A stretch of DNA of 64,000 nt from Didymella arachidicola (taxonomy: Eukaryota; Ascomycota; Dothideomycetes; Pleosporales; Didymellaceae). Position 1 is the stretch's first letter. Every line of letters starts with the position of its first letter. The position numbers were made by a program, and so were the translations under genes. The notes beneath the pieces were generated by a model. The model made no database searches. It saw nothing but the letters and a program-made list of their open reading frames with translations, and was not told where the DNA came from. The stretch covers positions 1,364,001-1,428,000 of the forward strand of contig CM049997.1 of assembly GCA_016630955.3 (NCBI GenBank). Reading direction: 5' to 3'. This document shows positions 43,671 through 55,602 of this stretch, piece after piece.

Positions 43671-44446
43671 GAAATGGGGAACCTGCAGATCTGATCACCT
43701 CGGCAGAACTGCATGCGATTACTATCACGACCCGGTCTGGCATAGAAACGTGTCGTTCAACAGTATATATCAATCCTGTTCTCGCGATCAGGAACGCGTC
43801 TCTCGACCTACGGGCGAAGACATGACGACCCTGGCGTCTGGAGCGTGGTGGAAGGAATCTGAAAAGTTTCTTCCTTTTGTTTTTTTCTCATTCATGGGGC
43901 AAGATTGGTTGGCAACATTTGTACATTATCTCGTCGTTTTTCACTGTTGGTGCGTATAGTGTGGGAAATTGCCATGGCTTACGCCGCGTGTGCTGCGTCG
44001 AGTTAAGCATGATACCTCAGGATGGAGTGGCGTGGCAGGATGGATGCTAGAGTCTGCAGATACCCAATTCATTCGCTATCCTGTCGCCATCTGCGATGAT
44101 GCTTTTGTTCCTGTGTTGTGAAGAATCCGGAGGCACCGTCATAGCAAGGCCAACACTTTTGGAACAGGAAGGGGCGGATCCGACGTCTAGCTCAACAACC
44201 CAGGAAGCAGCGCTGCATCAGCGATTGCAAGGAAATCACTTTCGTTCCTGCGAAGCACCAATAGTTCCTTCTACGATCGGTGATTCGTTTCACGCTGCAT
44301 GCAAGTAAAGATTGTGTCCTGCCAAACATGGTATTGTATTCGCGTACTCCGTCCTTCGTACCTGTGACATCTCACGTCCAACACCCGTCCCTCGAGCAAC
44401 CGTATATTCAAGACGTGTCTAATCAGACTCCACATATCATCTCCAT
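43671..44446. other. 3' region of the C2H2 gene, no further gene
   Basis: About 780 bases including a T-rich stretch at 43875-43890 that may belong to the 3' UTR. No supported gene. Confidence 0.5.
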
Positions 44447-45034
44447 TCATTTCCCAGAATCGTACTCCTTATCCAACCACTTCAACGACACAAACGGGTC
44501 GTCTTCCACCTGCTTCGTCTTCTGATACGGCTTTGCCTTCTCAGTCAACTTCATCTTCTGGTCAGCGAGGAGATACAGGGCTTCCCACTCTTCGTTCGGG
44601 GCTGGTGATGAGAGGTTTGTTTGTGCAGGGACTGTGACATTAGAACGGATATCGTTCGTCGCGGGCGCTGGTGGGGACGGAGGGGACTTTGGCGAGATGT
44701 CTGCTGGCTTCGAGAGATGGGAGGTGTGGTATGGAGCATGTAGAGTACGCCAATCGAGGTCTGCGTTAATGCGCTCGGAATACAGGATCTTATCATCGCC
44801 CTCGTGAAACGAGAAGTCACGTCGCGCAGAGCTCTTGGCAGCACTGGACTCGGTGGTCTCTGAGATCCTCCCTCGACAAAAAGGAGCGGAGCGCAACGGG
44901 GTGGATGGCAGTCCATCCGGCGAATTATGAGAACTGCTATAGATCGCATCGCGGTGCAAGTAGGAAGACACATCAGAGCCACCATCAACACACACATCTG
45001 AACGCCGCTCACTCGTCCCCTCAGAAGACACCAT
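44447..45034 (-). CDS. Hypothetical protein, Ser/Pro-rich
   Basis: Single-exon frame of 195 residues. I do not recognise it. The first 140 residues are Ser/Pro/Asp-rich and probably disordered. The C-terminal 50 residues (EEWEALYLLADQKMKLTEKA, then DDPFVSLKWLDKEYDSGK) look like a structured, conserved helical tail. It starts only 22 bases after the stop of the Cys-rich gene upstream on the same strand, so the two may be one transcript or one gene with a missed splice, although I found no in-frame join. Confidence 0.5.
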   Translation of the reverse strand: MVSSEGTSERRSDVCVDGGSDVSSYLHRDAIYSSSHNSPDGLPSTPLRSAPFCRGRISETTESSAAKSSARRDFSFHEGDDKILYSERINADLDWRTLHAPYHTSHLSKPADISPKSPPSPPAPATNDIRSNVTVPAQTNLSSPAPNEEWEALYLLADQKMKLTEKAKPYQKTKQVEDDPFVSLKWLDKEYDSGK

Positions 45035-45056
45035 CGAAGCAGCCGGACAAACAGAA

Positions 45057-45719
45057 TCAATACGCTTCCCGAGTCATCTCATCCTGCTTCCCGAACCGCT
45101 CCCACAACATCTCTGCCTTCTTCCGGGCCAGCCTCTCCTGACACGCGTGATTCGCGCGCTCGGCATCCACACGAAACGTATACGGCTGGCCGATCATGTA
45201 CTTCAGCCACGCCGAGCCTGCAGGCTCAGCGCAGAGACACGAGGCAAAGTGCGATGCTAGTGGTAGCCAACGAAGACCCTTTTCGAGTCTATTCGCAGCT
45301 GTTGCGGCGCGGTGAGACAGGCCACACCCCGGGCAGACTTGAAATAATCGGAGCTCGCTTGTCCGACTCAGCGGCCGGTCAATGCGGTTCTCGTCCCATG
45401 GAACGATGATGTCGGTCGTCTCGCAGGCTTGGCACATGATGTGTCCGCAGTCGAAGCAGTCGAGGTGCTTGAATGGATGCGGGCCCTTGACGTGTACGAG
45501 GAGCGTCTCACGGAGACAAGAGCAGCACGCCCAGGAACCGTCTTCGGTTGCATTCTTCGCCAGGTTTGGGTAGTCAGTCGCTGGGACGCCAGCGTTCAGA
45601 TAGGGTTGTGGGATACCGGGTTGCTCAGCAAGTTGGGTGTCTAGGAGCATATCATTGACCTCACGCCGCGTCAAAGCAAGCATGGCCGTCTTTGATTTGT
45701 CTTTCTTGAAAATACCCAT
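45057..45719 (-). CDS. Cys-rich, probable zinc-binding hypothetical protein
   Basis: Frame of 220 residues from the ATG of MGIFKKDKSK. Pairs of Cys appear in order: CCSC, CFDCGH, CQAC, CPGC, and CLC, suggesting one or two zinc ribbons between residues of about 70 and 170. The C-terminus has a charged helix (ERLARKKAEMLWERFGKQDE). The frame is open to 45947 upstream but that extension has no likely conserved features. Its family is not recognised; similar small Cys-rich proteins are common in Pleosporales (inference). The next gene on the same strand starts 22 bases beyond its stop. Confidence 0.55.
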   Translation of the reverse strand: MGIFKKDKSKTAMLALTRREVNDMLLDTQLAEQPGIPQPYLNAGVPATDYPNLAKNATEDGSWACCSCLRETLLVHVKGPHPFKHLDCFDCGHIMCQACETTDIIVPWDENRIDRPLSRTSELRLFQVCPGCGLSHRAATAANRLEKGLRWLPLASHFASCLCAEPAGSAWLKYMIGQPYTFRVDAERANHACQERLARKKAEMLWERFGKQDEMTREAY

Positions 45720-46669
45720 TTCGACGTGTCTAGTGTTTTGTTCGGTTGGAGTTGCTCGTTGTAAAGGACTATGGAGTTGTTCAACGGATTTAAGACCCAT
45801 TAGTCGTGCTAAATGGACCATCTGTTGTACAATCAGATGTCGCGGTGAAAGAGGCGTTACTTCGAGAGCCAACGATGTCACGCATCGGCAACACACAACG
45901 TCGGGTCTGGGAGGTGAGACTAGATAGAATGAGATGAGCGTGAACAAAGCGAAGTCATGCCTGGAACAGTGTCTTGAGAAAGTGTATTTCTATGATGCTT
46001 TTCTATACCGACGTATGAAGCCTACTCATTGACACGAAATTGCCATGGCAGGGGTATTACTGCAAAGGTGTAAACTAGCCCTACACTCATGTTCACCGTG
46101 GAGGTGGTCATTGGCAGGTAGTGGGGAAAACAACGCCTGCAAGCAAGAGCTTGCTGTGGAAATGTGTGTATGCAAAACACTCGGCAGTAAAGAGGGGGGG
46201 GGGGGCAATCCAAACCTGGCTCAGTGTACTTATCGTGGTCAAGTCATTGTCCAACCTTGCACATTCTTGCCTCGGATTGAAAACCAGCAGTTGCGCAGGT
46301 GTGGATGACTAGCATGTGTGACACGTTTGCCAAAGAGGTTTGCACAGAACCACGAATCGTCGTTGGCGTACTGGGATGTGCCCAAGCAGACGCGATTCCG
46401 AGATGAATACGCAGACTCTAGAAGCGTGTGCGATGCGGTGGCTTCGTAGCGTGGCTTGAGGTAGCTGTTTCCTCAGGCGGTTGGGTTCTAGAGCGGAGGA
46501 GCCAGGTCAGCAAAGTAAAAGCGGGATGAGAATCGAGGTGTATTACATTTCGCTAGCAACGAGCAAAGGCGGATGTTACGAACAAATGAAGTAAGGATGT
46601 CTCTAGGGCAGTGCTGACTCGATTGACAACACAGGACGTTTCAGGCTATCTGTCGTCTGGTCCCAGCAA
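45720..46669. other. Intergenic, with a 12-G tract
   Basis: About 950 bases without a supported gene. An uninterrupted run of twelve G lies at 46194-46205, a likely length-variable site. The rest shows nothing notable. Confidence 0.6.
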
Positions 46670-48704
46670 TCACTTGCGTTGACGCTTGTTTGCTGCGTTG
46701 TGAGGCTGCTTCTTTCGTTTCGAGGGGTGGGTTTGGGAGGGTTCGCTTGAAGCAGATGATACATACCCGTTGACCTCCTTGTCCAGCTTAATATACTCCT
46801 CCGCCGCATCCTTGCCCCCTCGGTTCAGCAAGAAGTCCATATAGAGCTGGGAGAGCTTCTTAGATGCCTCTTGGGAGAGTCGCCCCTTTGTACGGACCAT
46901 GTCGTGCACCTCCTTGACTCTCTTGTGAGCCTCCTCGGCATCAATGGCAGGCTGTTCGATTTCGAACTGCAGGTACTTGTACCAGTAGTCTTTTGAATCT
47001 GCGAACTTCTGGTGCTTATCTTGGAAGGCCTGGCGGGCTTCGGCGACCGCGCCCTTACATTGCAGCAAGATGCGCGCCTGCTCTGCGACCAATGCACCGC
47101 CAATCTGGCTGCTGCGCTGACCGATGTATTCCTCAAGGACCTTGACAGCCTCGTCGTTGCCCTCGTGCCTTCGCACGACGCCAGCCAAGGAGATGATTGT
47201 CTCGATATGGTCTGGTGCTTGCTCGAGCATTGATACGTGGATCTCGCGAGCCACCATGATGCGGCCGAGCTTTTCTTCAAGGCGCGCCCAGTTGAGACGA
47301 ATCGCAGGGGCTTCAATCGGCACGAAAGTGCAGCTGGCGCGCATGTATATGATGCGCGTGTTTTCTTCCTTGCCCTGTGAAATCATCCAGCGGGCGTATC
47401 GAAGCCAGAACTCGTCGTAGAGAGCACACGCAACCAGACAACGCTCATAGAGAAACGAGGTGCGCTCGAAATCGCCCTGCTTCTCCTCGTAATCGAGGTA
47501 TTTGCGCCAGTTGTCCAGTTCCGCGTCTTCAAGCTCCGTGACGTGGAAGTACGCGCGCTTGATCGCCTGCTCGTAAGCCCAGCGATTCTGGACGTCTTGC
47601 TGTGTGCGGGAGTAGGACTCGTAGTAGTACGCGTGAATCTTTTCGCGCAGTTGTCGTTCGAGCTCCAGGGGGGCTTTCTCCGCAAACCCTTGATTCTCTA
47701 GCTGCATTGCGTTCTTGATGTCTTCGAGTACGTCCGGCGCGGCGAGGTCTTCGATTGGCCGTGTGCCGATGAGCGCGGTAAACTTTTCGTAGTAACGCGA
47801 GAATTGGTAGATGGGAAGGAGTAGGACACGACTGTAGATTCTCGTCGCGTTGCCTGGTTCTTGAACACGCTCCTCGAACTCGATGTACTTGTCCCAGAAG
47901 GGGTGGCTTTGGAAGTCAAGGCCAACGAAGTGAGCGCCGCGTTCGAAGAGTCTGTACTGTTAGCATCTTTTGATGAGTCGAGGAAGGGGAAGTGAGAGGG
48001 AACGAGCTTGCGAAGAGGGCAGCAAATCGCCGTGAAACTCGCGCCGTGGACCTCTACGTGTCTCGAAAATGCGCGCAAGAACCTGATGCGATGCAATGCG
48101 TATGGTGGAAACGAGGCGGCGCAAATAGCGGCAGGGGTTGGCAGTGGATCAGACTTGAACACGGATTGCCAACGCGCAAAGAGCGTGCGGCTGGCTATGG
48201 GCTGATTTGAGTCGCAGAACCGAGGATGAAAGGCAGAACCTACTCTCGAATGATGTCGTTGTCGTGACATGTGTCCATCTTGAAGGTGCAGTAGTTGGCC
48301 CAGAGGTCGACAGAGGTGGTAACAGCGCATACACCGCGCTCGTAGACCATCTCGGCGGTCTCTGTGCCTCCTATCGCGAACTCCAGGTCGGCATACTTCT
48401 TCCAATATCCAAAGAACAATGGAAACTTTTGCAGAAAGCAGTCGTAGACGTTGCGCACCAGCTCAATGGCTGAAGGACTCGAGTTGCGGGTGACGCCGCC
48501 CTCGAGCTCGGAAGCGCGCGTGACGAGCACCTCCCATCGGTCAAATTCGTCCTCATTCTCGACCTGTGCATTGTCAGTTCGCGTTGTCAGAGTATTGTGT
48601 TGCGCTCAGCTTACCACTGCGCCGAGAAGCTTTCTGATCTCAGGTGCAGCCTCCTCGCCCGTGTACTCGATATGCGCAACGGCGCCGCGCCCGTTAGGCA
48701 ACAT
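46670..48704 (-). CDS. PRP39: Pre-mRNA-processing factor 39 (U1 snRNP component)
   Basis: Exons 48704..48615, 48563..48244, 47951..46670, giving 563 residues. Prp39 is a HAT-repeat scaffold of the U1 snRNP that helps 5' splice-site recognition in the nucleus. Seen: repeated HAT helices with aromatic spacing, for example FPLFFGYWKKYADLEFAIGG, ERGAHFVGLDFQSHPFWDKY, LDNWRKYLDYEEKQGDFERT and FWLRYARWMISQGKEENTR. The basic C-terminus PSKRKKQPHNAANKRQRK looks like a nuclear localisation signal. The second intron (47952-48243) is 292 bases, long for this genome, but the join gives an unbroken IIRELFERGAHF. The first intron is 51 bases. Confidence 0.92.
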
Positions 48705-49317
48705 ACTTTAGCGCGTGTTGATGACCCGGTGTCAGTGTCAAGTATGTGATCTCAATTGCGAGGGGGGATTGGGTGAGATTGTGCGGGCAGGTGAGAGGCC
48801 GTGGTGGATGCAGAGGCAGGCGAGACTGCGATGAACCAAGGATTGAGAGCTCGAAAGCGGAGCTGGCGGCCCCACTCTGAGAGTCGCGCTCTAGCGCCTT
48901 CCGAGACTCCACGTGATTTGTGCTTCACTGTTGCCTGATCTCCATGGCTACTGCATCGCTGGTGACCGAGTCTTCATTGCACTACGAAGAAGCTCGTTTT
49001 TTAAGCGAGCACTCGTAGGAACACTACAACAGACTTTCTACTCATGCTTGTGGCTGCTTAACGCCACGACGCATTTATTCAATTAGAACTATATAGTAAC
49101 GTAGAAGGAATAATTTCCTATCTGTCTGGATAGTTTTCTTACAATTGTAAATAAATGTGTTGTTATTACAGCGCGTGTGATACAGTAAGTTAGTTGATGT
49201 TCCTGCGAGTGATCGCTCAAAAGAAAGAGCTTCTTCGTATTGATGGTTTTTGTGATTTGTCTAATATTTCAATCCATCTGCCATCGTACTTGTCCATGGA
49301 GACAGCAGTGGTAACCC
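48705..49317. other. Intergenic, partly AT-rich
   Basis: About 610 bases between the PRP39 start and the gamma-glutamyltransferase stop. The part 49070-49200 is AT-rich. No gene recognised. Confidence 0.55.
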
Positions 49318-51111
49318 CTAGACTACAAATCCACCGCTGTTCTTCTGTCGCGGCTCGCCTGCAGCTTCAAATGTGCCGTTCCCCAGCCTCCTGAGACCCT
49401 GCGCTGTGCTCCCCGCGGCTGCCCATGTGACATTGGCGCCCAGAGACTTAAGAAAAGCCGTGGTCCCATTGTTGAACGTGGGCTCGAAGCTGACCTGTGC
49501 TGGCACTAGTTGGTCGTGAATGCGGGGTTGAGCAAGAGCTTCGGCAGTTGTTAGGTTGCCGTCCAGGATGTGAATTAGGTTCTGGATGGTGGAAGTGATG
49601 ATACGACTGCCTCCAGCCGCTCCTATGGCTACGTAGAAAGCATTGGCAAGGGTAGAGTTTAAATGCTCGACAATGACAGGTGAGATAGATGACAGAGGGC
49701 GCTTGCCGGGACGGATGAAGTTGGCTGCACTGGGAATATAGCCAAACGCGTTGGTTGTGTTGGGAATCGAGAAGTCGTTCATCTCGTTGTTCATGATCAC
49801 TCCTGTCTCAGGAACAACGACCTTGCTGCCGAAAAGCAAATTGACGGTCGTTGTCAGAGTGATAGCAAGGCCGTCCTTGTCGGCAGCTACAATGTGTGAC
49901 GTACCAGGCGTCTCAAGTGATTCAAGGCCTTTGGGATCGTAGTACGAGACGTTGAAGGTCTGGGTGTCGCTAATCTTGGCGCGGACTTCTGCTGCGGTGG
50001 CAGCCAATACCATGTCTTCCTGATATTCGTCGATGCCCTCAAGATACAGTGGATCGCCAAGCTCAGCGCGCATGCCGTAAGCAAACTTCATGGCCTCATC
50101 TAGGCGATGGGTGGTGAGGTTGATGGCCGCTGGATCGCCAAACCCAGAGTATCCCTCCACGATCTTCAGCACCGAAAGAGCAACTTCGCCACCGCTGGGA
50201 GCGCTACAGGCCGTGAGCTTGTAATCGTGGTACGTGATGGTAGATGGCTTGCGGATGGCGACGGTATAGTTCTTGAGATCTTCCAGTGTCATGGTGCCGT
50301 TCTTAGCTTGGAGAGCATTGATCGTTGCCTTTGCTAAAGGCCCCTCGTAGAACGCATCGGGGCCTTCGTTGGCGATGGTCTCGAGTGTATCGGCGTAGCG
50401 CTTCCTGGTTATGGTCTCATTCAGCTGCACAACGTGGCCCTTTGGTGCAAAGTCAATGGCCCACTCGGGATCGTTGAGCAAGAAGTTGGTCGAAGCATTC
50501 TGGCTGGCGGTCGCAGACTGGATATAGCTGACCAAGTCCTCGTTCACTCGCCATCCTTCGCGTGCAACCTTTACTGCCGGTGTGAGGACTGACGCCCAAG
50601 GCAGCTTGCCATAATTCTCATGAAGGTACTGCAGGCCGCGGAGCTCACCGGGTACGCCAGAAGCCAGGCCGCCGTTGATGCTGGCATCCTCGTTGTCCTT
50701 GTACATATCCTCAAAAGCAGCAGCAGGCGCGGTCTCGCGGAAATCGATGAATTCGTAGCTGCCATTAGGTGCTCTTACGAGCATGAAGCCGCCGCCACCA
50801 ATACCTAAAGGACATCAGCTTTCGAAGACATGACATGGGATTTTGCAGGACGGAGGTATACCGGAATGATACATGCCAATAACGCCGACACATGCCACGG
50901 TACCGACCAGAGCGTCTGCAGCATTGCCACCCTGCTTCAGCAGATCCACCCCAATGTGACTGCAAATGTCGCTCTCCGAAGCCACAGCGCCCAGCTCGCC
51001 ATGTTTGATCACTGGCGGCGTAGGATAGCCTGAGGAAAGTGGATTTGCAAGCACTGACTGCAGCGTCAGCAGCCCGGTCAAGCACCGCGACAGCATTGTA
51101 CCGCGCGCCAT
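49318..51111 (-). CDS. Gamma-glutamyltransferase (glutathione hydrolase)
   Basis: Exons 51111..50862 and 50804..49318, giving 578 residues. It cleaves the gamma-glutamyl bond of glutathione and transfers the glutamyl group, for glutathione turnover and sulfur recovery. An N-terminal hydrophobic segment (LSRCLTGLLTLQSVLANP) is a signal peptide or membrane anchor, as in secreted or vacuolar forms. Seen: KHGELGAVASESDICSHIGVD, GGNAADALVGTVACVGV, GIGGGGFMLVR across the 57-base intron, and TSHIVAADKDGLAI, whose first Thr (about residue 385) is the autoprocessing nucleophile. MNNEMNDFS and GAAGGSRIITSTIQNL follow. Another ATG at 51165 is in frame and would add 18 residues. Confidence 0.93.
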
Positions 51112-51879
51112 ATTGAGGTTCTCGCGGCAGAAGTAGGAAACAAGCTCAGCAAGAACGGGAGGCATGGTTGGGCTCGCCTTTAGACTTTTAGAGCCCGTCG
51201 CAGCGGCTGACCCTAGTACTTGCCGCCCGGCGTACGACAATGACGATCACTGCCTTGTCCGTTGTGGTAAGAAGCTATACGGATGAGGCAGCTGCGAAAG
51301 ACGTCCGAGTCCGGAGGTAGTGGAGCGAGTACCACATACGCAACCGTATAAGAAATTGCGGCATTGCGGCCGCGTAGGCCTGCGCCGTTGTTATGTAGCG
51401 CGTGTAGGAGAGGCTACCGTGCTTGAGATAGCGGATGTGCATGTCTGTCGATAAGACAGATAGGCGAGGCTGCGCGTTGACCGCTCAATTGTATAGCATT
51501 GGACTAAGCAAAATGCTCCTCACAGTAGAGCCCGCACCCAAGCGCCATAGCCAGTGATCGTATTGAAGCTTTTTCTTGCTGGTGTTCAGAAAAGGTACTG
51601 CGCAACTGAACTATGTAGTACAGCTGTCTCTATCGTTCAGCAGAAGGGAAATGACGAGGAGCGCAGGAAAGGCCGACTTGAATCTTTATCGAGCCGACAG
51701 GTGTGCTGCGTTATCAATTCGCCTGCTGCAGGCAGAGCCAGCTTCTTCAATGCACTCCAATACGCCGGAGTGGAGGTGTGAAAGTGATAACGCATGTGAC
51801 ACCGTGATTTCGAAGCGCGACACGACTCGCCCAACGCGTTCCGCGCGCTCTGTGCCCACCAACCGTCCATACCCACCCA
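51112..51879. promoter_or_regulatory. Divergent promoter of the gamma-glutamyltransferase and MSH3 genes
   Basis: About 770 bases with no supported gene. ACGCGT-like hexamers are not evident; an AACGCGTTCC near 51834-51843 contains ACGCGT 40 bases before the MSH3 start, a possible cell-cycle (MCB) element. Assignment is weak. Confidence 0.3.
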
Positions 51880-54800
51880 ATGGCTCCCAAAAGCAGTCAG
51901 CCACCACCAAGTGCTTCACAGAAGACGAAGCAGCGGTCGATCTCAAGCTTCTTTACGCCGAGACAGTCGCAGGCTCCAAAACCGTCACAAATTCCGCAAC
52001 CCTCATCCAAACCACATCCGCAGCCTGCGCCTCCTGTCGCCAGCGTCACGACCCGCGATGACGACGCAGGAGAAACTCTGCCTCTGGGAAACTCGATACT
52101 AGGTCGAAAGCGCACAAAACCTGCATCGGGCGAAGATGGCGCGGCTCCTAAGCGCCTGCGAGTCCCAGACAGTGAAGACGCTCACGCGTCGCTCGGTCAG
52201 GCGACTGCAGCGAGTCTGAATACGCACAAGCCTACCAGGCTCACGGGGAAGACATCGAGGTTCATTTTCTCCTCATCTCCTTCGCAGCGCGACGAGAATG
52301 AGGCGACAGCCGAAGAGACCGATGCTGCAGCAACCCAGCGACAGAAAGAACAGCTGCATGAGAAATTCGTCAAGAAGCTCGGGCGGCCAGACAGTTTCGC
52401 CGAGCTGCGCAGGAGGAACAAGATCATTGTTGAAGAGGAGGCTAACGGAGAAGGTGAGGCTGACGAGGACGACGAGGACGATGCGCCCAAGCCTCCCGTG
52501 AAAGGGAAGAAGGGAGCGGCCACAAAGAAGACGGCCTCGAAACTGACGCCAATGGAGAAGCAGTACCTGGATATCAAGCGGAAACACCTCGATACAATCA
52601 TCGTTATGGAGGTTGGTTACAAATTCAAGTTCTTCGGTGAGGATGCCAGGACAGCGTCAAAAGAGCTGGGAATCGTGTGCATACCAGGCAAGATGAGGTA
52701 CGATGAGCACTCATCCGAGGCACACCTCGACAGGTTTGCCTCCGCAAGTTTTCCAGTACATCGTCTCCAGGTCCATGTCAAACGTCTTGTAAAAGCAAAT
52801 CACAAGGTTGGGGTGGTCAGACAAATCGAAACCGCAGCGCTGAAGGCGGCTGGTGACAACCGGAACGCGCCGTTCGTGCGCAAGCTTACGAATCTGTACA
52901 CCAAGGGCACGTATGTTGATGATGTCGAAGGCTTAGAGACGGGCCCTGAGGGACAAGATCCTGGCGCGCAAGCAACAGGCTACCTGCTGTGTATCACGGA
53001 AACTAACGCGAATGGTTGGGGCAACGACGAGAAGGTGCAGGTTGGCTTAGTAGCTGTACAACCTGCGACTGGAGATGTCATCTACGACGATTTTGAGGAT
53101 GGCTTCATGCGGAGCGAGATCGAGACACGCCTACTCCATATCGCCCCAGCTGAATTCCTGGTTGTTGGTGACCTCTCCAGGGCTACCGACAAACTCATAC
53201 AGCATCTTTCAGCCAGCAAGACCAATGTGTTCGGAGATCGCTCGCGTGTTGAGCGAGTAGAAAAGCCCAAGACCATGGCTGCTCAGGCGTATGGTCACAT
53301 TTCTAACTTTTACGCTGGGAAGATGAAAACCAATCAGGACGGGCCATCGTCCAGCCAGACTGCTATTCTCGACAAAGTTCATCAATTGTCCGAACACGTC
53401 ACCATTTGTCTGTCAGCAATGATCACGTACTTGAGTGAGTACGGGTTGGAGCACGTCTTCGATCTGACGAAGTACTTTCAACCCTTCAGTGCCCGATCCT
53501 ATATGCTGCTGAACGGCAATACGCTTTCCAGCCTTGAGATTTACCAGAATCAGACCGACTATACAGCCAAAGGTAGCCTGTTCTGGACCATGGACAGAAC
53601 GAAGACTCGTTTTGGGCAACGACTACTACGAAAATGGGTCGGTCGACCACTGATTGACAAGGAGCGCTTAGAGGAGCGCATCACGGCAGTTGAGGAGCTA
53701 AAGAACGGGGAGAACACTATCCCGTTCGACAAGTTGAAGTTTCTGTTGAGCCGGATCCGGACCGATCTTGAGAAGGTACTTATCAGGATCTACTACAAGA
53801 AGTGCACTCGACCGGAGCTTCTAGCCGCTTTACAAGCACTTCAGGACATCTCTGGTCAATATCTGCAGGTCAAGTCACCGGAACAAAGTGGTTTCTCATC
53901 GACACTACTCAGCGAAGCAATTGCAAACATCCCGAGGATATACAACGACATTGTGACGTTCCTGGAGCAAATTAATGCCAGTGCTGCCAAGGCTGACGAC
54001 AAATACAACTTCTTTCAAGAGGCACACGAAGCAGAGGATATCAATGACCTCAAGTTGAACATTGCCTCAGTCGAAGACGATCTCAACACGTATCGTAAGG
54101 ACGCCGCTGCAAAGCTTGGTGTAACAAAGGTCGATTATGTTACCGTTGCTGGCATCGAGTACCTCATTGAGGTCAAGCGGAAGTCTCCGCAAGAGAAGAA
54201 GGTTCCCGCTTCGTGGCAACAGATCTCAGCGACTAAGGCTACTCTGCGCTTCCACACGACCGAAGTCAAACGTATGTGTCAAGAGCGTGATCAGTACAAG
54301 GAGTCTCTTGCTGCGGCCTGTGACGTTGCATTCAAGCGCTTGTTGGACGAAATATCTTCCAAATACCAAGAGCTCCGAGACTGTGTCCACTCGATTGCTA
54401 CCCTCGATGCGCTCTTCTCTTTGGCTCTACTCGCAAATCAGCCTGGTTACGTCAAGCCCACCTTCACAGACGACATCGAACTCAACATCACCGGTGGTCG
54501 ACATCCCATGGTCGAGCAGCTGCTCCTTGACAACTACGTGCCGAATGATCTCAACCTCTCGCACACCAGTACACGTGCGTTGCTAGTCACCGGACCCAAT
54601 ATGGGTGGCAAGTCTTCATACGTCCGATCTGCTGCTTTGATCGCCATCATGGGTCAAATCGGGTCATACGTGCCTGCAACGGAAGCACGGCTTGGTATGC
54701 TTGACGCTGTGTTTACGCGCATGGGGGCGTTCGACAACATGCTGAAGGGCGAATCCACATTCATGGTGGAGCTCAACGAGACATCTGACATCCTAAAATC

Positions 54801-55316
54801 TGCAACGCCTCGTTCGCTCGTCATCCTCGATGAGCTGGGTCGCGGCACCAGTACGTTTGATGGCGTTGCCATCGCCGAAGCAGTACTCGACTTCGTTGTT
54901 CGCAACCTCCAGAGTCTGACTCTGTTCATCACCCACTACCAGCACCTTTCCCAGCTTCACTCGCGATTCACCAACGGCGAGCTAAAGAATGTGCACATGT
55001 CTTTCGAGGAGCGTGATGGTGGCAAGGAAGTCGTATTCCTCTACGAGGTGGCTGAAGGTACCAGTCACAGATCCTACGGACTCAATGTTGCGCGGTTAGC
55101 CAGGGTACCCGAGAAGGTCATTGACGTTGCTGGTGTTAAGAGTGCTGAGTTGGAAGACAGCATGGCAGCGTGCAAAATTGGCAATCTGTAGGTTTCTTGA
55201 CCTTTTTATGGACAAACATGCTGACTTCCATCAGGTCGCGTATGATAAACAGTCTGATGAGCTCTGGTTCGGAGGAGAGTCTTGACAAGGTCATTGAGGG
55301 TATTGAGCAGCTGTGA
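51880..55316 (+). CDS. MSH3: DNA mismatch repair protein Msh3
   Basis: Exons 51880..55187 and 55235..55316, giving 1129 residues. Msh3 pairs with Msh2 (MutS-beta) to bind insertion/deletion loops in the nucleus. The N-terminus holds a PCNA-binding box QRSISSFF at residues 18-25, then a long disordered, charged linker. Mismatch-binding domain I starts near PMEKQYLDIKRKHLDTIIVM, containing YKFKFFGEDA. The ATPase has Walker A GPNMGGKSS near residue 905, VILDELGRGTSTFDG (Walker B and D-loop) and FITHYQHLSQL. The 47-base intron near the 3' end adds 26 residues ending SLDKVIEGIEQL, typical of the family. Confidence 0.96.
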
Positions 55317-55602
55317 CCGAGCGGTATCGTCGCTTGAGATGTTGATTTGCAATGCTATCACACATTGCTGCTCCTGATTTCAAGGTTGTACGATCCTTCG
55401 CTCGTTTTGTTGAGTCGGTCATTCCGATGTTGGTTTTACATGTCTATTTGAGCCAACAACAGCATGGCCCTATTACGCCAATGCCACAGCCGAGCACGCC
55501 ATCCGCCTGCGATAACCCACCGGCATTGGTCAGCGGCTGACAGCCGAAGTATTAATGTATCAATGTCCGGGACCTGTAGTGGATATTTCGTGAAAGCTAG
55601 AA
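55317..55602. other. Intergenic
   Basis: About 290 bases between two plus-strand genes, holding the MSH3 3' end and the FMO promoter. Nothing else seen. Confidence 0.5.
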
